Below are positions 8,897 through 18,275 of a stretch of 35,488 nucleotides of DNA, one piece after another. Position 1 is the stretch's first letter; every line of letters begins with the position of its first letter. The notes under the pieces are model-generated. The model had not been told where the DNA came from and did not search any database. It saw only the letters and a program-made list of their open reading frames with translations. This DNA comes from Anaerolineae bacterium (GTDB taxonomy: Bacteria > Chloroflexota > Anaerolineae > Epilineales > Epilineaceae): NCBI GenBank assembly GCA_029262755.1, contig JAJCYU010000010.1, forward strand, positions 1 to 35,488, read 5' to 3'. Both the position numbers and the translations under genes were made by a program.

Positions 8897-9857
8897 GGCC
8901 GACGCAACGGAGTCGATCGCGCCGCAGAAGCGCGCTGCGACCGCCTCCCTGGACCGCGCGCGCGTCATTCTCGAGTGCACGCCGCCACTGGTGCGTCACC
9001 GGGAGAAGGCGCTTGCGATCCTTGAGCACGCACTGCGTGGCTACACGCGCTACGACGCCCTGAGCGTGCCCGATATTCAGGATGGTGGTGAGTTCGGTCG
9101 CACCGTACAACGCGTCGGCAATCTCGAATTCGGGCGATGGCTCCAGGATCGCGTCCAGAAGCCGCTTTGCCTCTACAAAGTAGCCGTAGCCTCCGACGCG
9201 GCCGGCATGGATGCGTGGCTGTCGGAGGCGGCGACGATGGGTGTATCCGATGTGGTGCTCGTGGGCGGCGACTCCAGCGCGAAAGACCTGCCGGAAGGCC
9301 ATTTGGCGGTGGGACCCGCATCCAAGATTGCGCGGCGTGCCGGATTCCGTTGCGGTGGGGTGATCATTCCCACGCGGAGACGCGAATTCGCCAGCCGTCC
9401 CGCCAGTCGCGACGAGCTGCCGCGCCTGCAGGACAAGATTCACAATTGGGGCGTTAGCTTCTTCACCACCCAACTGCTCTACGAAGGCGAGTGGATGAGC
9501 TGCCTTCTGCTGGACATGGCGCGCCAACTACCGAAGGAAGACTTCCCGAAGATATTTCTGACCTTCTCCCCCTTCGTGTGCGAGGAGGACCTCGACTTCG
9601 CGATGCGCGCCCTCGGCGTCTACGTGCCGAGCGATGTCGAGCGCACACTGCGCGGAGCGCGCAACATGGCGGAAGCGTCGATCGCCCAGCTGACGTTGGT
9701 CTGGGAACGCCTCTCGACCTTCGCCGGCGAGATCGGAATTCCCGCTGACCGATTGGGCGTCAACGTCGAGTACCTCAACACGCGCAACCCGCGCAACGTA
9801 CGGGTGGCCTTCGAGTTGGCCGAGGAATTCGGTCGCTTGATGGGCGTCAAGGCGTAG
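8880..9857 (+). CDS. Methylenetetrahydrofolate reductase-like TIM-barrel protein
   Basis: 325 residues. The start ATG at 8880 lies inside the 3' end of the epimerase gene (17-nt overlap). The pattern resembles the MTHFR/FAD-linked oxidoreductase barrel: an early ECTPP (about 32-36, like the FExxPP of MTHFR), VLVGGDSS in the place of the LRGDPP strand, CGGVIIP, then LQDKIHNWGVSFFTTQLLY, which matches the 'K-x-x-G-x-x-F-x-x-T-Q-x' strand of MTHFR, followed by IFLTFSPF. It may be a flavin- or folate-binding enzyme, but the canonical substrate residues are not all there, and true MTHFR activity is unproven. Its coupling with a sugar epimerase has no obvious metabolic reason. Confidence 0.65.
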   Translation: MSHKAEADATESIAPQKRAATASLDRARVILECTPPLVRHREKALAILEHALRGYTRYDALSVPDIQDGGEFGRTVQRVGNLEFGRWLQDRVQKPLCLYKVAVASDAAGMDAWLSEAATMGVSDVVLVGGDSSAKDLPEGHLAVGPASKIARRAGFRCGGVIIPTRRREFASRPASRDELPRLQDKIHNWGVSFFTTQLLYEGEWMSCLLLDMARQLPKEDFPKIFLTFSPFVCEEDLDFAMRALGVYVPSDVERTLRGARNMAEASIAQLTLVWERLSTFAGEIGIPADRLGVNVEYLNTRNPRNVRVAFELAEEFGRLMGVKA

Positions 9858-9907
9858 TACGACCGAGCGCACCAGAACGGGCCCCTTCCGATACCCGGCG
9901 GCACAAC

Positions 9908-10381
9908 CTAGGTCCGCGGCGTGAAGCCCGTCCGGTTTCCAGCTTCGCGGGCCACGTGATCGGCGAAGGCACGGTCGCCGCTCGCCAGCGGCACCCCGTC
10001 CCACTCGGTGGGCGCGAGCCATCGAATCGCGGCATGCTCCAACGCGACCGGTTCTCCTGTGACGGAAACCGAGACGAAGTGGAGTCGATAGGCACCATCG
10101 GCGGTGTCGTAGACGAATCGCTCCGGGCCATACGCATCCATGGCAACCCCGAGCTCTTCCTCGAGTTCGCGTGCCATCGCCTCGGGCCGTGACTCACCGG
10201 GTGTGACCTTGCCACCGGGGAACTCCCACAATCCGGCCAATTGGACGCCTGCCTGGCGTTGACAGACCAGGTATCGACCGTCGCGCTCAATCACGGCAGC
10301 CACGACGTCGATCGTCACGGTCGGGCCGTCGGGAGCGCCGGAAGCAAAAGTGCTGCCGCGGTCCCCGGTGCCGTCCCCCAT
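9908..10381 (-). CDS. Nudix hydrolase, MutT/8-oxo-dGTP diphosphatase type
   Basis: 157 residues. A complete Nudix box (G-x5-E-x7-RE-x2-EE-x-G) spans about residues 57-79, with G57, E63, R71, E72 and the E75/E76 metal ligands. The preceding VVAAVIERDGRYLVCQR and LWEFPGG are typical of MutT-like enzymes, which hydrolyse oxidised or other nucleoside triphosphates; CoA- or sugar-nucleotide substrates are possible alternatives. The ATG at 10381 lies only 2 nt after the stop of the propeller gene, so it depends on that transcript. Residues 1-20 are a poorly conserved lead. It converges on the MTHFR-like gene across about 50 bp with no clear terminator. Confidence 0.88.
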   Translation of the reverse strand: MGDGTGDRGSTFASGAPDGPTVTIDVVAAVIERDGRYLVCQRQAGVQLAGLWEFPGGKVTPGESRPEAMARELEEELGVAMDAYGPERFVYDTADGAYRLHFVSVSVTGEPVALEHAAIRWLAPTEWDGVPLASGDRAFADHVAREAGNRTGFTPRT

Positions 10382-10383
10382 TC

Positions 10384-13300
10384 CTAGCGACCCCGCACGA
10401 CGAACGGCAGCATCGCACGGCAGCGCGGATCGTCCGCAGCGCAGTCGCGCGCGGCAAGGGTCGGTGTCGGGCTCGGTGCAACCGGCGTCGGCTCGATGGG
10501 CGTGGCGCTTGGGGGTGTCGGGATCCCACGGGTCGGGGTTGCGGTGGGCGTCGTACTCGTCGCCGGCGCCGTCGTCGGCGTTGCGGACACCCGGGGCGTC
10601 GCGGACGCAATCGGCGTGGCCGTGGCAGGTTCCGGCGGCTTGTCGAGATAGCGCGCGGCACCGCGATCCCACGTTCCGACCCACATGGCGCCGCCCTCGC
10701 CACCGGCCGCCCCACCGCCGCCCTCTGGCGCATCGAGCTCGGGCTCCAAGGCAAGGATCGTAATCTGGTTGGTCGGGAGCCCGGTGTTGGCGGGTATCAG
10801 TTCATGCCACGACTCCCCGTCCCACAACTTGATGCCGCCAAGCGCGGGAATCGAGCCTTGGTTGAAGCGATGGGTGCCGGCCCACACGCGGCCCCGTGCG
10901 TCCAACGCTAGGCTGCTGACGAGCCCCTCATCTTCCCAGCTTTCATGGGCCCAGCCAACCGGAATGCACTGATCGATCGGGCACCAGTTGACGACCGCGT
11001 CGGCGCCGCGGCCCGATGGCCAGTGAACCGTCCGAGGCGAGCCGTCCCATCCACCCGCCCAGATCCGATCGTTGGCCCGATCGGCCAGCACGCTGTAGAA
11101 GACACCCCAATCGCCGGCTGCGGTGAGCCGGGAACGGCTGTCGCGCTTGGTCCACGATTGCCAAGCCTCGCCGTCATAGCGCGAGATCCCACCGCCGGCA
11201 TTGACGATCTCGTCCGGTTGCCCCGGTCGTTGTACGCGCCGCTCGACGGGCAGGTGGGCGCTCCACATATCGCCCTTGAGGGGATCGACGGAGAGATCCG
11301 CCACACCGTTGCCTGCCGGCATGTTGATGCTGATCTGATGTACCTCCCAACCGCCTGTTGCCGGATCGTGCACGGCCATGCCGATACCGGATGCGATCAG
11401 GTCGCTGACGCCGAGCCAAACACGTCCGGCCAAATCCACCTCCACGGTGGCGACGTCGAACTGCTCGAGGGGGCTGTCCGCCGGCTGATACACCCGCCAC
11501 GCCCCCGTCTCCGGGTCCCTGCCGCCGACGCCGCCCTCGAACCAGCAGTCGACGAGGGGCTCGCAACTGCCGTCGAGTCCCGCTGCCTGAAACCGGTCCT
11601 TGAAGGCTCCTGCCCAAACGCCACCGTCGCCGCGCACCGCAATCTGACTCGCGCGGTCGCCCGCTGGACCACGGGAGAGCCGTATGATCGGGGCGTCCAG
11701 CGGCGCGTTTCGCACCAGGGGCGGTGCTACTTCCAGCCAGGGCCCAAGCCCGGATCGCTCAGGGATGTAGCTCTCGACCCGATAGAGCGTCGCATCATCC
11801 CCAACGCGAATCCAACGTTCGGGACCAGGCAGCGCGGCTTCGAAGGCCGCCATGTCTGGCAGGTTTACCTGCAGCCGCTCCAAGGAAGCACCGGAAGCGC
11901 GCGTTGTCCGTGCGACGATGCCTTGGGGGATGAAGGCGCGCTCATGGACCCACGTGCCTGTGTCATGCTCTAGTCGTGCGAGGCCGCGGCGGGCTGTAGC
12001 GAACCAGGTGGTGTTGCGCGCCGTGTCATGCGCAATGCCCTTGATTTGGTTGCTTGGCAGACCGCGCTCCGCCGTACGACGCGTATTCCAGGTAGGCGTT
12101 ATCAGGTCGGAGGCCATCAGCCGCAGCCCATCGCCGTCGCCGCGCAGCTCGTCCGTGGTGCCGAGCGCAATCGAAACGGCCTGGGATACGTCCAGCGCCG
12201 AAACGAGCAATGGCGTGGCACCGGGAACATTGTCGATGTCGTAATGCTGCCATTCGTCGTCGCTGTTCCAGGGCGTAAGGCTGGAAGACGAGTCACCGAA
12301 CGTGCCCTTCGTGTCGAGACGAGCCAGGCCAAGCCCCTGGTCAAGCCCCTGGCCTTGTGCGGCCCAGACACGCCCCTGTGCGTCCAATGAGACCGCGCGC
12401 ACGACGTTGCCCCGCAAGCCGGCTTGCTCGGGATCGCGCGGGCGCGTGTAGAAGGCCTGTCCGGACTCGCAACTCAAGGTCTGGGTATAGCCGCTCAGCA
12501 TCAAGATGCCGCGTCCGAAGGTGCCCGCCCACACCCGGCCTTCACGTCCTGCGGCCAAGTCCAGGATGTTCTCGCTGTAGCAACTCGTGTCGGCATCGCG
12601 CGTCGGCCGCCACGAGCGCCAGACGTCATCTCGCATCGCGGCAATACCACCGCCGCCGAGCATCCAATAGCTTGGATCTTCCAAACACGGCGTCTCGCTG
12701 CAGGACGCCGTGTCCCACAGGAAGTACGGACGCGTTGCAACCCAAAGGACGCCGTCCTCCGCGATCACGAGGTCGGTGACGTTGTCGGATGGCACGCCCT
12801 CGAAGCGCAATTCCAAGTCCGGATCGGAGGGCGCAGGATCCTTCACCACAGCCGGCGCATGATCCGACCACGTGCCGTCCACGGGGTAATAGCGCGCAAC
12901 GCCGCCTGGCGTGAACGCACCGGGTGGACCGCCACGGTCTTCGAGCGGATGCGCACGGGCGGGGTCCCAGATTTGCTCGAAACCCACCCACACGGAGCCG
13001 TCTGCCGCGAGCGCAACCGCGCTAACGCTCGAAGCGGGCATGCCGGGCGAGGTCTGCGGGTGCAGTACGTCGCGCACGCGCTCTGCGTCCGTGTCGAAGC
13101 GAACGAGGCCGGCGGCCGTGGCCAGCCAAAGATTGCCGTCCGCGCCCAGCGCGAGCCCGCGGATGTCGTTGCTCGGCAATCCGTCCTGTGGCGAAAGCCA
13201 CTGCCGCGACGCGCGCTCGCCGGCGTGCCAACGGACGAGGCCGCCGCCCACCGTCGCGGACCAGATCGCCTCGCCGTCGCGGACAATAGACGCCACGCGA

Positions 13301-13524
13301 TCGCCGTTGCCGACCGACGTCCATGTACCGGTGAGCGGGGACGTCGGCGGACCCGACTGCATCGCGTCGGCGAGGCCCGCTGCACGGAGAATCGCGGGTG
13401 GCGCACCGAGTTCACGCGCGAATCGTGGAGCCGCGGATGTGAACAAAGTGAGGGCCGTCGCGCTGCCCGCCAGGAGCAAGCCTGCGATCCAAATCGCGCG
13501 CAATCCGTGCGTGTAGGCGGCCAT
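10384..13524 (-). CDS. Secreted or membrane-anchored two-component-regulator-type beta-propeller protein
   Basis: 1046 residues from ATG 13524. A signal/TM segment lies at about residues 10-30, then about a dozen propeller blades of the Reg_prop type with the repeated pattern 'hxxLAxDxxGxxWxGT' (e.g. IRGLALGADGNLWLAT, VSSLALDARGRVWAGT), enough for two seven-bladed propellers. No kinase, cyclase or DNA-binding domain follows. Instead a Thr-Pro-rich linker of about 60 residues leads to the end RAMLPFVVRGR, matching the tail of the other giants. The start is uncertain: GTG 13668 (GGAG 5 nt upstream) would add 48 cytoplasmic residues, and the frame is open to 13812. A sensing or surface role is inferred from Reg_prop families. 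It shares a transcript with the Nudix gene. Confidence 0.85.
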   Translation of the reverse strand: MAAYTHGLRAIWIAGLLLAGSATALTLFTSAAPRFARELGAPPAILRAAGLADAMQSGPPTSPLTGTWTSVGNGDRVASIVRDGEAIWSATVGGGLVRWHAGERASRQWLSPQDGLPSNDIRGLALGADGNLWLATAAGLVRFDTDAERVRDVLHPQTSPGMPASSVSAVALAADGSVWVGFEQIWDPARAHPLEDRGGPPGAFTPGGVARYYPVDGTWSDHAPAVVKDPAPSDPDLELRFEGVPSDNVTDLVIAEDGVLWVATRPYFLWDTASCSETPCLEDPSYWMLGGGGIAAMRDDVWRSWRPTRDADTSCYSENILDLAAGREGRVWAGTFGRGILMLSGYTQTLSCESGQAFYTRPRDPEQAGLRGNVVRAVSLDAQGRVWAAQGQGLDQGLGLARLDTKGTFGDSSSSLTPWNSDDEWQHYDIDNVPGATPLLVSALDVSQAVSIALGTTDELRGDGDGLRLMASDLITPTWNTRRTAERGLPSNQIKGIAHDTARNTTWFATARRGLARLEHDTGTWVHERAFIPQGIVARTTRASGASLERLQVNLPDMAAFEAALPGPERWIRVGDDATLYRVESYIPERSGLGPWLEVAPPLVRNAPLDAPIIRLSRGPAGDRASQIAVRGDGGVWAGAFKDRFQAAGLDGSCEPLVDCWFEGGVGGRDPETGAWRVYQPADSPLEQFDVATVEVDLAGRVWLGVSDLIASGIGMAVHDPATGGWEVHQISINMPAGNGVADLSVDPLKGDMWSAHLPVERRVQRPGQPDEIVNAGGGISRYDGEAWQSWTKRDSRSRLTAAGDWGVFYSVLADRANDRIWAGGWDGSPRTVHWPSGRGADAVVNWCPIDQCIPVGWAHESWEDEGLVSSLALDARGRVWAGTHRFNQGSIPALGGIKLWDGESWHELIPANTGLPTNQITILALEPELDAPEGGGGAAGGEGGAMWVGTWDRGAARYLDKPPEPATATPIASATPRVSATPTTAPATSTTPTATPTRGIPTPPSATPIEPTPVAPSPTPTLAARDCAADDPRCRAMLPFVVRGR

Positions 13525-13908
13525 CGACCTTCGGCGAGACGATTCGTCGCCGTGTGGCCGGGCGGAATCGCTGGCTACGGTCACGTCCGCGCTTGCGACG
13601 CGGACCGTTCCCGGCTCAATCGTGGGGAGCGACGGCTGGGGCCCTGCCGCGGATTGCGGTGGCGTCACGGTGCTCCGGCCTTTGGTTGGGGGAGAGCCGG
13701 CATTTGGCCGGTACCGGGGAGGATCGCGCAAGGCTAGCCGATCGGCGGAAGCGCGACAAAGCATTGAGGCGCCACTACAGAGGTCGTTGCGGGCTGAATT
13801 CGCGATACGCACGCTCCGGTGTCGCTCGGCTCCACAACCATTCCGCCGGCTTCCTTGCGCCAGAGCAATCCGCGCGAGGGCGCCGTCGAATTTCTGGTTG
13901 TCAGCGCG
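13525..13908 (-). other. 384-bp gap upstream of the propeller gene
   Basis: No separate gene is convincing. The propeller frame stays open on the minus strand to 13812, so part of it may code for an N-terminal extension. A weak minus-strand promoter can be drawn (TTGTCG, 17 nt, TAGCCT, around 13735-13763), suggesting that the propeller and Nudix genes can be transcribed apart from the glycosyltransferase genes upstream. Confidence 0.35.
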
Positions 13909-15687
13909 CTACTCTGCTCCGGAACCCGTGTCGTAGGCCGCCCAGCGGACCGGAAGCCACATTCGGGCGTACTCATGCTCCGTGCGGCGGTGCCAGCTCT
14001 CATCGGCTTTCTCGCTCAAGTAGTCCGGATCAAAGGGAAACCGTGGTTTCGGCCGTTCAAGGAACCATACCGTCGGCGCATGGTCGGCCAGGGCGCGCAG
14101 ACGCCTAGCCGCATCCTGTTCGGCTTCGCCGTAGCGCGGAATGCCAAGCCAGGTCTGCGTGCCGCCCGCGCGGCGATACTCGTAGGCGAAGGCGAATTGG
14201 ATCAACGGATCGTGCACGACGATAACGTCTGGTGCCGTGACCTCGCGGGCGAAGAAGTGTGCGGCTGCCCGCACATCGTCCTTGACATAATCCTCGCCGT
14301 GAAACTGGCGGGTGAGTTGCCGCGCTATGCTCCGCGATGCCGGCAATCCGATCCCAAGGGCCAACATGGCGCCGATCAGTATCGGCAATCGAGATGGCGC
14401 GGGCACGAAAGAGGACGCCCCAAGCGGGTTCGGGACCGGGGATGCCTGCGCCTCGGTAGAGCGACGTCGAGACGCGAACGTGCGGGTGCCCATACGGCCC
14501 AAGGCAGGGGCGAGCTGCGGGGGCAGCGAGAGGTTCCACAGCGCACCGATCCCCGCACCGGCGAGCAGGACGAAACCGGGGAACGCGACGAGCAGGTGGC
14601 GTGGCCCGTTGTAGATGGGGCGTAGCGACGAGAGCGCCGCGATCAGAACCAAGGGGAGCACGAGCATCGTCGTCGCCAGCGACGCGGCGCGACGCGCGGG
14701 TGGGTGCGCCCACACGGCCACGAGGCCCACCACCGCAAGCGCGACAAGCGGCCAGGAATCCGAGATCGAGTGGCGCAGCGTCGGCGATATGCCCACCGCG
14801 AAGGCATCCATAGCATGGCGCGCGATGGTCGCCCACGATACCGCTTCGAAGTCGATCTGCACGGGAGCCCGGAAGTACGACCATGCGCGGGGAGCCAGGG
14901 GCACGGCGAGCAGGGCGGCGACGGCTAGCAGCGCGGCCGACCGACGCAACCGTCGCGCCGTTGTTGCCGTCCCCGCCCGTCTCGCCACGGATTCGTCGTC
15001 CGCCGCAACACGGATCTCCCGTGCTGCGCTGTCCGGCCCAAGCCACGTCGAGGCGGCCAACCAAGAAACGTGGGCCGCGAGAGCCAGCAGCGCGAAGGCG
15101 TGGCTCGCGATCGAGATGCCCCACAGTCCGGTCCACGCCAGCCACCATCCTGTCCGCCGGCTGTCGGCCCGATCGGCCACATGGGCCAGCGCCCATGTCG
15201 TCGCCAGGATCGCCGCGATGAGGAGCGAATAGTTGCGCATCTCCTGGCTGTACCAGACGTGAATCGGCGACACCGTGAGCACGAGCGCCGCGCCGATGCC
15301 CGCTCGTCGCCCGAACCATGCGCGTCCCGCGCGCCACGCCAACGGCACACTCAACGCGCCGAGCAGCGCGCCGAGCCAGCGCAGCGCGAAGAGCCCTTCG
15401 CCGGCGAAGTGTCGTACGAGTGCCAGCAGGAGAAAATAGCCGGGCGGCGTCAGATCGCGAGTTGTTACACCGTCCACGACGATCGTATTAGCCAGAATGT
15501 CGCGCCAAGGCAGCGCCGCGCGGTACACGCTCAGGCCCTCGTCGCTCCAAAGCGATTGCGCCTCGATGCGGTATAGGCGGAGCGCGAAGGCAAGCGCGGT
15601 GAGCAACGCGATGAGCAGGGTCGCTGTCCATGTGACGTCCGGTCGACCCTCCTGGCGGGCGATCGCGGACGTTCGGGCGCCGCTCAC
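13909..15687 (-). CDS. GT-C family membrane glycosyltransferase (ArnT/PMT-like, RgtA/B/C/D domain)
   Basis: 592 residues, multi-spanning membrane protein. The first TM segment (about 20-37) is followed by LWSDEG with D49 and E50, the acidic motif in the first extracytoplasmic loop that GT-C enzymes use for catalysis. A second conserved region (TPPGYFLLLALVRHF, then SPIHVWYSQEMRNYSL) is typical of the PF13231-like glycosyltransferase group. These enzymes transfer sugars from polyprenyl-phosphate donors to lipid or protein acceptors outside the membrane; donor and acceptor are unknown. The GTG start at 15687 overlaps the TGA of the upstream gene (GTGA), so translation is coupled. The C-terminal ~150 residues are soluble, after the last TM segment near residue 430. 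Confidence 0.85.
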   Translation of the reverse strand: MSGARTSAIARQEGRPDVTWTATLLIALLTALAFALRLYRIEAQSLWSDEGLSVYRAALPWRDILANTIVVDGVTTRDLTPPGYFLLLALVRHFAGEGLFALRWLGALLGALSVPLAWRAGRAWFGRRAGIGAALVLTVSPIHVWYSQEMRNYSLLIAAILATTWALAHVADRADSRRTGWWLAWTGLWGISIASHAFALLALAAHVSWLAASTWLGPDSAAREIRVAADDESVARRAGTATTARRLRRSAALLAVAALLAVPLAPRAWSYFRAPVQIDFEAVSWATIARHAMDAFAVGISPTLRHSISDSWPLVALAVVGLVAVWAHPPARRAASLATTMLVLPLVLIAALSSLRPIYNGPRHLLVAFPGFVLLAGAGIGALWNLSLPPQLAPALGRMGTRTFASRRRSTEAQASPVPNPLGASSFVPAPSRLPILIGAMLALGIGLPASRSIARQLTRQFHGEDYVKDDVRAAAHFFAREVTAPDVIVVHDPLIQFAFAYEYRRAGGTQTWLGIPRYGEAEQDAARRLRALADHAPTVWFLERPKPRFPFDPDYLSEKADESWHRRTEHEYARMWLPVRWAAYDTGSGAE

Positions 15688-18275
15688 GGCTTGCGACCCG
15701 CTACGGCGGCCGCTGACGCGCTCGCGGAATTTGGGCGCGTAGAGACGGGTTGTAGCCCCGATACGAGGGACGACCTGGGTTCAAGCAGGGGGAATGCGCC
15801 GGCCCGCCCCCCCGCAGTCCCGGTTCGATTGCGTCCCGACTCGCAGGAAGCAATCTCCACGGTTGCAGGTAGCCGGACTGCGTCGAGCACCGGAGATTCC
15901 GCGTCCACGACGACGTCCGCGCGCACGCCGTCCGACAGCCGGTACATGCCGGTGACGAGCGCGTATGCCCCGGGCGCAAGCGCCCCATCCAACGTGAGGG
16001 TTCTGCGATCGAGAACCTGCTCGAACGGAGACCACAGGGACGTCGGGTATGGGGCGCCGTTGGCATCGTGAACGGAGCCGTCCGCTTGGGCGAGCGGCGC
16101 CGCCGGTGCGCCGGGCCATCGGCGCAGATGCAGCAAGACCTGCAGATCGAGGGGAGGCGCTGCATTGCCCGCTCTCCAGAGCAGACGCACCTCGATCTCG
16201 CTTCCCGCGCAGACCGGGCCCTCCGGCAGCGCATAGCCTACGAGCGTGATCGCATCATCGCAGCCCTCGGCCGTCTCGGATCGCTCCACGACGCCCCGTG
16301 CTCCACGGCGTGCTCCCACGTCGTTGCCGCCGCGGTCGTCCGCGCAGGTTGCGCGCAGCGGTGTCATATCCAACCCCGGCGGATCGTCGAAGACGGTAAG
16401 TCCGGCTTCGATGGGTCGCTGTGTCCAGCCCAGTGCATCCGGTTCGACCTTGACACGGGTCACGAATCCCGCGCCGACGGCGTTGCCCGCGGTGTCCGTC
16501 GCGGGCAGTCGGTCGAGGGTCGCGGGGTCGAAGAGGCCGACGGCCACGTCGTATACGGCCGGTGCGCGCACGTCCTCGCCGATCTGGACGTCGACGGTCT
16601 CGCAGAAAGCGGCGCCGGGTTCCCACGCGCGTGTCGATGCGTTGCCGTCGGCGGGCACGGAGTGGTAGCTTGCGACGAGCGCGTCGTCGGGACCGACCAA
16701 GTGCACGAGCACATGGACGTCCTTCGGGGTCCTGCGCAGGGGGCGCCAACAGACGGCCACGCGCCAAGCCGAGTCTACGGAGACACGCGATGTCTCCGGG
16801 CGAACGCTCAGCAGCTCCGCCACATCCCCGATCCGCCAGCCGACGGGATCCGGCAGTGTCTCAGTTTGTTGGGCGGAAAGCGTTGTCGGTGGCAGGAGAG
16901 CCGGACGGATCGCGCTCGATGGCGCGGAAATGGACCACATAGCCAACGCGGTCGCCGCGAGCAGCGCCAGGCGCGCTCGGGGCAGCACTGCGTGCAGACC
17001 GAGCGCAAGCAACACCGAGATCGAACCCGCGGCCGGAAAGAGCAGGCGGCCCCAATGGGCGCGCACCACCTGCATCCAGCCCACCAACGCTACGAGGACC
17101 GCGACGGCGAATGCCGCGAGCATGAGGACGGTGCGGACTCGTGGATCGCGTAGCCAGGCCGCGGCGCGCGTGAGCAGTCCTTGCGAATCAGCTTGCATCC
17201 AGCCTGAGCGAATCGAACGCCACCCGCCGTAGACCAGCCCCATCCCCGCCAAGAGACACACGGCGAAGACGACGCGATACACGGGGTCCGGCCAGCGGAT
17301 CGTGCCCCAACCAAAGGCCGCCCAATAGCTGAGAAAGAGCAGCCACGGTTCACCGTCTTCAACGAGCTTCGCGAGATCGGCCGGCACCTCGCGCGCCCAC
17401 GGCATGGCCAGATGCAGTTCGCTGCCGATAAAGGTGCCGTAGCCGAGCAGGTTGCGCGCGTACCACCAGCCACCCACGAGGCCAGCCGCAGCCAAGACGA
17501 TCGCCCCAAGACGCAACGCCGAGCGCAAGGGGGCCGTGAGGCCGGTGGACAGCGCCGCTAGCGCGACGATCGGTACGAGGGCAAGGGCACTGCTCTTGGT
17601 CAGAAGCGCCGCGCCGAGGGCAAGGCCGCACAGCAACGCGTTGCGGTCGCCCGGCGCTCGTAGCAAGACCGCGGCGCGCCACAGCGCTACCGTGCACGCG
17701 GCGGCGGCGGTTGTGTCGTTGCTCGCGGCGCCGGATAGGAACGCGAATTGGGGCGTGAAGGCCAAGACGGCAGCGGCGGCAAGCGCGACGTCCAGGCGAT
17801 GAGGCACGATGGTGGCGTCGAGTTGATACGTCGCCCAGTCTGCCACGACGGCCATGAGCGCCGCGATGAGACGCGCCGCCAGGAGCCCGCGCATCAGAGG
17901 CGAGCCGAAGGGGGCGTCCCACGGTCCGTGCAAGGCGTAGTTGTGGTTGCGCGCCTCAAGCCCGACGCCGCCCCAGCGCCCCGGATTCTCAACGAATGCG
18001 GTGTCCATGTCCGAGGTAGAGAAGGGCGCGGATGCGATCGCCGCGAGCACGTAGTACAGCGGCGGTTGGCTGGCTTCTTGGTTGACCCAGGTCTCCAGCA
18101 TGTCAACGGTTGGAGGAGGCAGCCGCTGCTCCGTCTTAAGCCATGTGACATAGCCAAGATGCCAAGGCTCATCCGGCGCTTCCCATGCCGGGGTCAGCCA
18201 CGCGAATGTGAGTGCAAGGGCGCTTTGGACGAGCAAGACGAAGAACAGCCCGCGCCGCGCCCCGGCGTCACTCAC
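15684..18275 (-). CDS. DUF2142/GT-C-like integral membrane protein with soluble C-terminal domain
   Basis: 863 residues from GTG 18275, which overlaps the TGA of the HD gene by 4 nt. TM1 (about 10-28) leads to WEAPDEPWHLGY with D35, E36 and H39, the first-loop acidic motif of DUF2142 and related GT-C transferases. About ten further hydrophobic segments run to around residue 480. The last ~350 residues form an extracytoplasmic beta-rich region with several Cys, probably two related beta-sandwich domains (each has a 'V-x-V-L-x-H-L' strand followed by '...LAQ.DG' or 'VAS...' and a 'PG.Y.l..Gly/Val.y' ending). The role is probably polyprenyl-linked sugar transfer to an envelope glycan; substrates are unknown. 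It may act together with the GT-C protein encoded directly downstream. Confidence 0.8.
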   Translation of the reverse strand: MSDAGARRGLFFVLLVQSALALTFAWLTPAWEAPDEPWHLGYVTWLKTEQRLPPPTVDMLETWVNQEASQPPLYYVLAAIASAPFSTSDMDTAFVENPGRWGGVGLEARNHNYALHGPWDAPFGSPLMRGLLAARLIAALMAVVADWATYQLDATIVPHRLDVALAAAAVLAFTPQFAFLSGAASNDTTAAAACTVALWRAAVLLRAPGDRNALLCGLALGAALLTKSSALALVPIVALAALSTGLTAPLRSALRLGAIVLAAAGLVGGWWYARNLLGYGTFIGSELHLAMPWAREVPADLAKLVEDGEPWLLFLSYWAAFGWGTIRWPDPVYRVVFAVCLLAGMGLVYGGWRSIRSGWMQADSQGLLTRAAAWLRDPRVRTVLMLAAFAVAVLVALVGWMQVVRAHWGRLLFPAAGSISVLLALGLHAVLPRARLALLAATALAMWSISAPSSAIRPALLPPTTLSAQQTETLPDPVGWRIGDVAELLSVRPETSRVSVDSAWRVAVCWRPLRRTPKDVHVLVHLVGPDDALVASYHSVPADGNASTRAWEPGAAFCETVDVQIGEDVRAPAVYDVAVGLFDPATLDRLPATDTAGNAVGAGFVTRVKVEPDALGWTQRPIEAGLTVFDDPPGLDMTPLRATCADDRGGNDVGARRGARGVVERSETAEGCDDAITLVGYALPEGPVCAGSEIEVRLLWRAGNAAPPLDLQVLLHLRRWPGAPAAPLAQADGSVHDANGAPYPTSLWSPFEQVLDRRTLTLDGALAPGAYALVTGMYRLSDGVRADVVVDAESPVLDAVRLPATVEIASCESGRNRTGTAGGRAGAFPLLEPRSSLVSGLQPVSTRPNSASASAAAVAGRKP

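Noticed and set aside
10384-10420. The C-terminal LPFVV of the propeller protein as an LPXTG sortase signal
   Set aside because: There is no Thr-Gly, no hydrophobic helix and no basic tail after it; the protein ends 5-6 residues later.
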